Shown one piece after another: positions 9,613 to 12,776 of a DNA stretch of 12,776 nucleotides (the stretch's first letter is position 1; every line of letters starts with the position of its first letter). Source of the stretch: Actinomycetota bacterium (GTDB lineage Bacteria > Actinomycetota > Thermoleophilia > Solirubrobacterales > Solirubrobacteraceae); contig VAWY01000112.1 of assembly GCA_005888335.1 (NCBI GenBank), forward strand, positions 1 to 12,776, given 5' to 3'. Made by a program: the position numbers and the translations under genes. Below the pieces are notes generated by a model. It saw only the letters and a program-made list of their open reading frames with translations, had not been told where the DNA came from and ran no database searches.

Positions 9613-10746
9613 ATCGCGACCGCCACGGCGACCGTCGCGCGGCGCGACCTCGTCGACCGCGAGGACGTCGAGGGGACGCTCGGCTTCGCCGCACGGCCCG
9701 CCGCGACCGCCGCGCTGGCCGGCACGCCGACCCGCGTGCGGCCGGAGGGCGCGCGCGTCCGCCGCGGGCGCTCGCTGCGAGCGCGCCGCGGCGCGATCGC
9801 CCGCCTCGCCCGCGTCACCGCGGTCTCGAGCGTCCGCGCCCTCGACGCGACGGTGCGCCGCACCGACCGCATCGACCCCGAGGAGACCGGCGGCCTGGGC
9901 GTCAGCGCCGCCGACCCCTCGCTGCCGCGCACGCTCGGCGCGCACATGCGCCGCGGGCACTTCCTGAACGGGCTGACCGCGCGGACGCCCGCCGTCGTGC
10001 TCGGCGCCGTGGCCGCCGAGCGCCTCGGCGTCGACCACGTCGGCGTGCAGGTCTACATCGCGGGGGGGTGGTGGACGGTGGTCGGGATCATGGCCCCGAT
10101 CGAGCTCGCCGCCGACCTCGACCGCTCGGCGCTCATGGGCTTCGCCGCCGCCGCGCGCTACCTGCGCGCCGGGCGCTCCGCCTCGACCGTCTACCTGCGC
10201 GCCGACCCCTCCGCCTCGACCGTCTACCTGCGCGCCGACCCGCACGCGGTCGCGCGGGTGCGCGACCTGCTCGCCTCGACGGCGAACCCCGAGCACCCCG
10301 AGGAGGTCACCATCAGCCGCCCCTCGGACGCGCTTGCCGCGCGCGCCGAGGCCGAGTCGGCGTTCACCGCGCTGTTCCTCGGGCTCGGCGCGGTCGCCCT
10401 GCTCGTCGGCGGGATCGGGATCGCCAACACGATGGTCATCTCGGTCCTCGAGCGCCGCTCGGAGATCGGGCTGCGGCGCGCGCTGGGGGCGACGCGCGGG
10501 CACGTGCGCGTCCAGTTCCTCGGCGAGTCGCTGCTGCTCGCCGGCGCCGGCGGGCTGGCCGGCGTGGCGGGCGGCGCGCTGGTCACAGCGGGCTACGCGC
10601 AGGCGCGTGGCTGGACCGCGGTGGTGCCACCCGAGGCGCTCGCGGGCGGCCTGGGCGCCGCTGCGGCCATCGGCGCGCTCGCCGGCCTGTACCCGGCGGC
10701 GCGCGCCGCGCGCCTGGCGCCGAGCGAGGCGCTGCGGTCGACGTAG
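9613..10746 (+). pseudogene. Fused remnant: efflux adaptor N-terminus joined to MacB/FtsX-type permease
   Basis: One open frame runs from 9511 (after TAA at 9508) to TAG at 10744-10746. About 9613-9777 encodes a segment like the start of actinobacterial membrane-fusion adaptors (ATVARRDLVDREDVEGTLGF, then LAGTPTRVRPEGARVRRGRSL). From about 9781-9790 the sequence becomes MacB-type permease. It starts within the extracytoplasmic domain (AIARLARVTAVSSVRALDAT, then DPEETGGLGV) and continues to the FtsX module with three hydrophobic segments, ISVLERRSEIGLRRALGATR and the YPAARAARLAPSEALR end. The adaptor's body, the ATPase gene and the permease's first membrane helix are absent. No ATG, GTG or TTG occurs before GTG 9736, which has no Shine-Dalgarno. 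I read this as an in-frame deletion inside an adaptor-ATPase-permease operon, leaving a nonfunctional chimera. A short active permease started at 9736 is possible but unlikely. Confidence 0.75.
10177..10242 (+). repeat. 33-bp perfect-phase tandem duplication within the MacB remnant
   Basis: Units 10177-10209 and 10210-10242 differ only at the last base. Each encodes SASTVYLRADP, so the 11-residue motif occurs twice in a row. Intact MacB permeases, as I recall them, have a single such STVYVRAD-type strand, so this looks like a recent slippage or duplication event that kept the frame. Confidence 0.92.
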
Positions 10747-10790
10747 GCCAGCGGCGAGGCGGGCGAGCGCCGGGCTGCTCAGAAACGCGA

Positions 10791-10821
10791 CCGCGCCCGC
10801 AGCCGGTGGCTGCGGGCGCGG
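10791..10821 (-). terminator. Hairpin terminator after the first Pro-rich gene (also faces the MacB remnant)
   Basis: A perfect 14-bp GC stem (10791-10804 with 10808-10821) with a GGT loop. On the minus strand the stem is followed by TCGCGTTTCT, which has a short T-run, so it fits an intrinsic terminator of the gene at 10849-11622. It may also end transcription from the plus strand coming out of the permease remnant. It has a nearly identical copy at 11746-11778. Confidence 0.7.
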
Positions 10822-10848
10822 GGCGGCGCGTCGGGTGCGTCAGCGACG

Positions 10849-11622
10849 TCAGCCGCGGCGGTGGTGGCGGCGACTGGGACGGCGGTGGGGGCGCGAGCTG
10901 TGGCGGACCACGATGACCTTCCGGCTCGGCGCGGTCTGCGCGGGCGCGTTCTGCACCGGAGCGGCGGTCTGCTGCGGCAGGTTGGGCAGGGTGATGGTGA
11001 TCACCGGGGATGCCGCCGCCGCGGGCGCCGGGCTCGGGGCCGTGACCGCCACCGGGGCCGCAACCGGAGCCGGCTGGGACACGGGCGCCGGGGCCGGCAC
11101 GAGCGCGGGCGTGGGCCGGGGGGCCGGCTTCGGCTTCTGCACCGGCTGACGCTCCGGCCGGTCAGGCGCGGGCTTCGCGGGGGGCTGGTTCGCGGGAGGC
11201 TGGGCCGGGGGCTGGTCGGCCGGAGGCTGTGCCAGACCCTGGTCCGCCGGAGGCTGGGCCGGAGGCTGGTTCGCCGGAGGATGGTCGGCAGGAGGTTGGT
11301 TCGCCGGAGGCTGGGCGGGGGGCTTGTCCGCCGGCGCCTGGGCCGCCGGAGGCTGCTCGGCCGCCGGAGGCTGGGCAGGAGGCTGGGCCGCCGGGGGCTG
11401 GGCCGCCGGCGGCTGATTCGCCACCAGGCCGGCCACGGCGTTCGCAGCGTCGTTCACGACGCCGCTCACGCAGTCGAAGATGTCGCAGACCTGGGTCTTC
11501 GCCGTCTGGCCGGCGTCGGTCGAGGCCGGTGCCGCCTGCGCGACGCCGCCCGTGACGGCAGCCGCCGAAACACTGGCCAGCGCGATTGCGGTGAGACGGC
11601 GAGAGGCGCTGCGAAACTTCAT
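10849..11622 (-). CDS. Secreted Pro/Ala-rich protein with QPPA repeats and His/Arg-rich tail (paralog A)
   Basis: A 257-residue protein of no family I recognise. The N-terminus MKFRSASRRLTAIALASVS with cleavage near AQA-A (residue 30) is a Sec signal peptide. A short segment follows with a CX4C pair (Cys46, Cys51). Residues 70-149 are built from QPPA units, and about 150-215 are Pro/Ala/Val/Lys-rich with PKPAP and PVSQPAP runs. A conserved module follows (VITITLPNLPQQ, then APVQNAPAQ, RKVIVVRHSS), ending in the basic tail RPHRRPSRRHHRRG. The composition suggests an extended, disordered wall-spanning or wall-binding polypeptide whose cationic tail might contact anionic polymers or metal; that is inference. 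The ATG at 11622 follows AGGAGGG (11627-11633). It is a duplicate of the gene at 11809-12411. Its strong signal peptide, ribosome binding site and conserved leader argue that it is real. Confidence 0.8.
   Translation of the reverse strand: MKFRSASRRLTAIALASVSAAAVTGGVAQAAPASTDAGQTAKTQVCDIFDCVSGVVNDAANAVAGLVANQPPAAQPPAAQPPAQPPAAEQPPAAQAPADKPPAQPPANQPPADHPPANQPPAQPPADQGLAQPPADQPPAQPPANQPPAKPAPDRPERQPVQKPKPAPRPTPALVPAPAPVSQPAPVAAPVAVTAPSPAPAAAASPVITITLPNLPQQTAAPVQNAPAQTAPSRKVIVVRHSSRPHRRPSRRHHRRG
11176..11415 (-). repeat. QPPA repeat tract in paralog A
   Basis: Residues 70-149 hold about 17 units of four or five residues. Thirteen are exact QPPA (at residues 70, 75, 80, 84, 90, 104, 109, 119, 123, 132, 137, 141 and 146), with variants KPPA, HPPA, QAPA and QGLA. 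The fifth position is usually A, N or D. The DNA is correspondingly repetitive (GGCTGG/GCCGGAGG units on the plus strand) and could vary in copy number. Paralog B lacks this tract. Confidence 0.9.
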
Positions 11623-11725
11623 GGAACCCTCCTGGGGTCGACGGGGAACGAGGAGAAGCATTGGCGATCGCCCGCTCGGTTCCGACCCCCTTAGGGCTGG
11701 ACCGTCCCACCCCGTCGCGACGCCG
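11623..11725 (-). promoter_or_regulatory. Conserved leader/promoter of paralog A
   Basis: About 103 bases upstream of the ATG of paralog A are almost identical to those upstream of paralog B at 12412-12514. The block, counted with the last base of the start codon, matches in 101 of 104 positions. It contains the ribosome binding site AGGAGGG (11627-11633), the palindrome GGCGATCGCC (11663-11672), GGAAC on the minus strand (11679-11683), as in -35 boxes of ECF sigma factors, and CCCTAAGGG (11688-11696). No convincing housekeeping -35/-10 pair is visible. The two genes probably share one control. Confidence 0.65.
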
Positions 11726-11745
11726 GCGGGCAAGAGGCGAACGCA

Positions 11746-11778
11746 ACCGCGCCCGCAGCCGGTGGCTGCGGGCGCGGT
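11746..11778 (-). terminator. Hairpin terminator after the second Pro-rich gene
   Basis: A perfect 15-bp GC stem (11746-11760 with 11764-11778) with a GGT loop. The core stem is identical to the one at 10791-10821. It lies 30 bases past the stop of paralog B and within 25 bases of the upstream edge of paralog A's leader, so it insulates the two transcription units. The following minus-strand sequence TGCGTTCG has only a short T content. Confidence 0.65.
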
Positions 11779-11808
11779 GCACGTCGGGATGCCTCGGTGG
11801 CCGTGACG

Positions 11809-12411
11809 TCAGCCGCGGCGGTGGTGGCGGTGACTGTGACGGCGGTGCGGGCGCGAGCTGTGGCGGACCACGATGACCTTCCTGGCCGGCACGGTCTGCG
11901 CGGGCGCGTTCTGGACCGGAGCGGCGGTCTGCTGGGGCGGGGCGACCAGGGTGATGTTGATCACCGGGGGTGCCGCCGCGGCGGGCGCCGGGCTCGGCGC
12001 CGTCACCGCCACCGGGGCCGCAGCCGGAGCCGGCTGGGACACGGGCGCCGGCTTGGGCGCGGGCGCAGGCGCGGGCTTGGGCGCCGGCTTCGGCCGGTGC
12101 ACCGGCTGACGCTCACGATCGTCAGGCTCCGGCGCGGGGCGCCCGTTGGCCGGGGGCCGGGCGCCCGGCTCGTCCTGGCAGTCGAACGCCACACCGCAGC
12201 GCGCTTCGGCGTCCCCGCCGTCATTCCCCGGCCCGCGACCACCGTCGTCGGCCGCATCACACGGCTGATCGATGATGCACACGGTCTTCACCGTCTGCTC
12301 GGCGTGCGTGAACGCCGGTGCCGCCTGCGCGGCGCCGCCCGAGACGGCAGCCGCCGACATGCTGGCCAGCGCGATTGCGGTGAGACGGCGAGAGGCGGTG
12401 CGGAACTTCAT
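11809..12411 (-). CDS. Secreted Pro/Ala-rich protein with Cys/Asp/Gly core and His/Arg-rich tail (paralog B)
   Basis: A 200-residue paralog of the gene at 10849-11622. The signal peptide (MKFRTASRRLTAIALASMS, cleavage near residue 30) and the C-terminal third (PVSQPAP, AVTAPSPAPAAAA, VINITL, PPQQTAAPVQNAPAQ, RKVIVVRHSSRPHRR and a tail of H/R ending HHRRG) match paralog A closely. The core differs: instead of QPPA repeats it has two CX5C pairs (Cys45/51 and Cys72/78) around an Asp/Gly-rich segment, then a shorter Pro-rich stretch with PKPAPKPAP. The cysteines may form two disulfide loops; the acidic Gly/Asp part could bind cations, which is speculation. The ATG at 12411 has the same AGGAGGG ribosome binding site. 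No known family is recognised. Export seems likely, function unknown. Confidence 0.8.
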   Translation of the reverse strand: MKFRTASRRLTAIALASMSAAAVSGGAAQAAPAFTHAEQTVKTVCIIDQPCDAADDGGRGPGNDGGDAEARCGVAFDCQDEPGARPPANGRPAPEPDDRERQPVHRPKPAPKPAPAPAPKPAPVSQPAPAAAPVAVTAPSPAPAAAAPPVINITLVAPPQQTAAPVQNAPAQTVPARKVIVVRHSSRPHRRHSHRHHRRG

Positions 12412-12514
12412 GGAACCCTCCTGGGGTCGACGGGGAACGAGGAGAAGCATTGGCGATCGCCCCCTCCGTTCCGACCCCCTTAGGGCTGGACCGTCCCACC
12501 CCGCCGCGACGCCG
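12412..12514 (-). promoter_or_regulatory. Conserved leader/promoter of paralog B
   Basis: The counterpart of the leader at 11623-11725, at a constant offset of 789 bases, with three substitutions. The same elements occur: GGCGATCGCC (12452-12461), minus-strand GGAAC (12468-12472) and CCCTAAGGG (12477-12485). Similarity stops abruptly at 12514, which marks the edge of the duplicated unit. The next 83 bases to the following gene's stop hold nothing I recognise. Confidence 0.65.
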
Positions 12515-12597
12515 CATCGCACGACCGGCGGCGACCCCCGCAGCCTCGATCAGGCGACGGTCAGCGCCGCCGCCAAGCCCGGTCCTCGTGCCCCCGC

Positions 12598-12776
12598 TCA
12601 GCCGGCCGCCGCAATCGCCTCGCGCGCCGCGCCGCGCAGGCCGAGGCCGCGCTGCAGCTCCCGCAGCGCCGCGCCGAGCAGCCCGGGGAGCCTGCGCGCG
12701 GACGGCAGCGCCTCGGGGTCGGCGTGCCACGCGAAGTGCGCGTGACCGTCGTAGGTGAGCACCCCGAGCGACAGCG
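12598..12776 (-). CDS. C-terminal fragment of a gene, possibly a WS/DGAT-type acyltransferase
   Basis: The frame runs off the right edge and ends in TGA at 12598-12600, giving 59 residues beginning LSLGVLTYDGHAHFAWHADP, followed by a Leu/Ala/Arg-rich helix (LPGLLGAALRELQ). The pattern S-[LI]-x-[VLI]-x-[ST]-Y-x-G-x-x-x-[FW]-x-x-x-A-D resembles the C-terminal DUF1298 part of wax ester synthase/diacylglycerol acyltransferases, which make triacylglycerol or wax storage lipids in actinobacteria. The diagnostic HHxxxDG site would lie outside the window, so the identity is tentative. That a gene ends here on this strand is fairly likely. Confidence 0.5.
   Translation of the reverse strand, partial: LSLGVLTYDGHAHFAWHADPEALPSARRLPGLLGAALRELQRGLGLRGAAREAIAAAG

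Larger units (their letters stand above)
10784..12514 (-). repeat. Tandem segmental duplication carrying the two Pro-rich genes
   Basis: Unit A (10784-11725) and unit B (11740-12514) each hold, in minus-strand order, leader/promoter, ribosome binding site, signal peptide, divergent core, conserved C-terminus and a GC hairpin. Only 14 bases separate the units. DNA identity is highest in the leader and signal peptide and at the 3' end, and is lost in the core. The length difference (942 versus 775 bases) comes mostly from the QPPA tract. Confidence 0.85.

Noticed and set aside
9472..10503. N-terminal extension of the cupredoxin gene far upstream on the minus strand
   Set aside because: The in-frame extension is low-complexity Arg/Ala/Gly sequence opposite the permease remnant, whereas ATG 9471 has a strong ribosome binding site and a proper signal peptide.
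11176..11415. CRISPR-like array suggested by short regular repeats
   Set aside because: The units are 12-15 bases, in codon phase, with no unique spacers; they encode a Pro-rich protein repeat.
10861..11694. Plus-strand open frames of Arg/Gly-rich repeats opposite paralog A
   Set aside because: They mirror the QPPA repeat; the minus-strand reading has signal peptide, ribosome binding site and a paralog with the same ends.
11623..11725. Known riboswitch (c-di-AMP or c-di-GMP type) in the paralog leaders
   Set aside because: I could not match the conserved core sequences of those classes; left as an unexplained conserved leader.

Overview
The window is GC-rich, actinobacterial-looking DNA. 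Closest protein resemblances (a mycobacterial-type glycogen synthase GlgA/GlgM, a MacB-type export permease, a WS/DGAT-like tail) and the very high GC suggest an actinomycete-grade or Thermoleophilia/Solirubrobacterales organism. That placement is inference from remembered family resemblance, not from a search.

Left part (1-4319): after the tail of an upstream gene comes a LacI-family regulator and a three-gene ABC importer. The importer resembles the fructose system FrcB (lipoprotein receptor), FrcC (permease) and FrcA (single-domain ATPase). The promoters of the regulator and of frcB carry the same 14-bp palindromic element centred on AACGTT (12 of 14 bases identical), so the regulator probably controls itself and the importer. 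A consensus-like promoter for frcB overlaps the regulator's stop codon.

Middle (4327-8399): a strong GC hairpin separates frcA from a tightly coupled set, pgm-glgC-glgA. Each junction inside the set is a 4-bp GTGA overlap. Phosphoglucomutase makes glucose-1-phosphate, GlgC makes ADP-glucose and GlgA/GlgM builds alpha-glucan or maltose-1-phosphate. Sugar uptake and carbon storage therefore sit side by side.

Right part (8407-12776): a minus-strand secreted protein with two cupredoxin (type I copper) domains is convergent with glgA. Divergent from it is a decayed gene in which the start of a membrane-fusion (efflux adaptor) protein is joined in frame to the C-terminal three quarters of a MacB/FtsX permease, which also carries a 33-bp tandem duplication. 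Then come two paralogous minus-strand genes for small secreted Pro/Ala-rich proteins. They form a tandem segmental duplication with nearly identical leader/promoter (101 of 104 bases), signal peptide, His/Arg-rich C-terminus and terminator hairpin, but entirely different cores (QPPA repeats versus a Cys/Asp/Gly-rich segment). The window ends in the C-terminus of a minus-strand gene that may be a WS/DGAT acyltransferase. The Pro-rich pair and the fused efflux remnant are the least ordinary parts.
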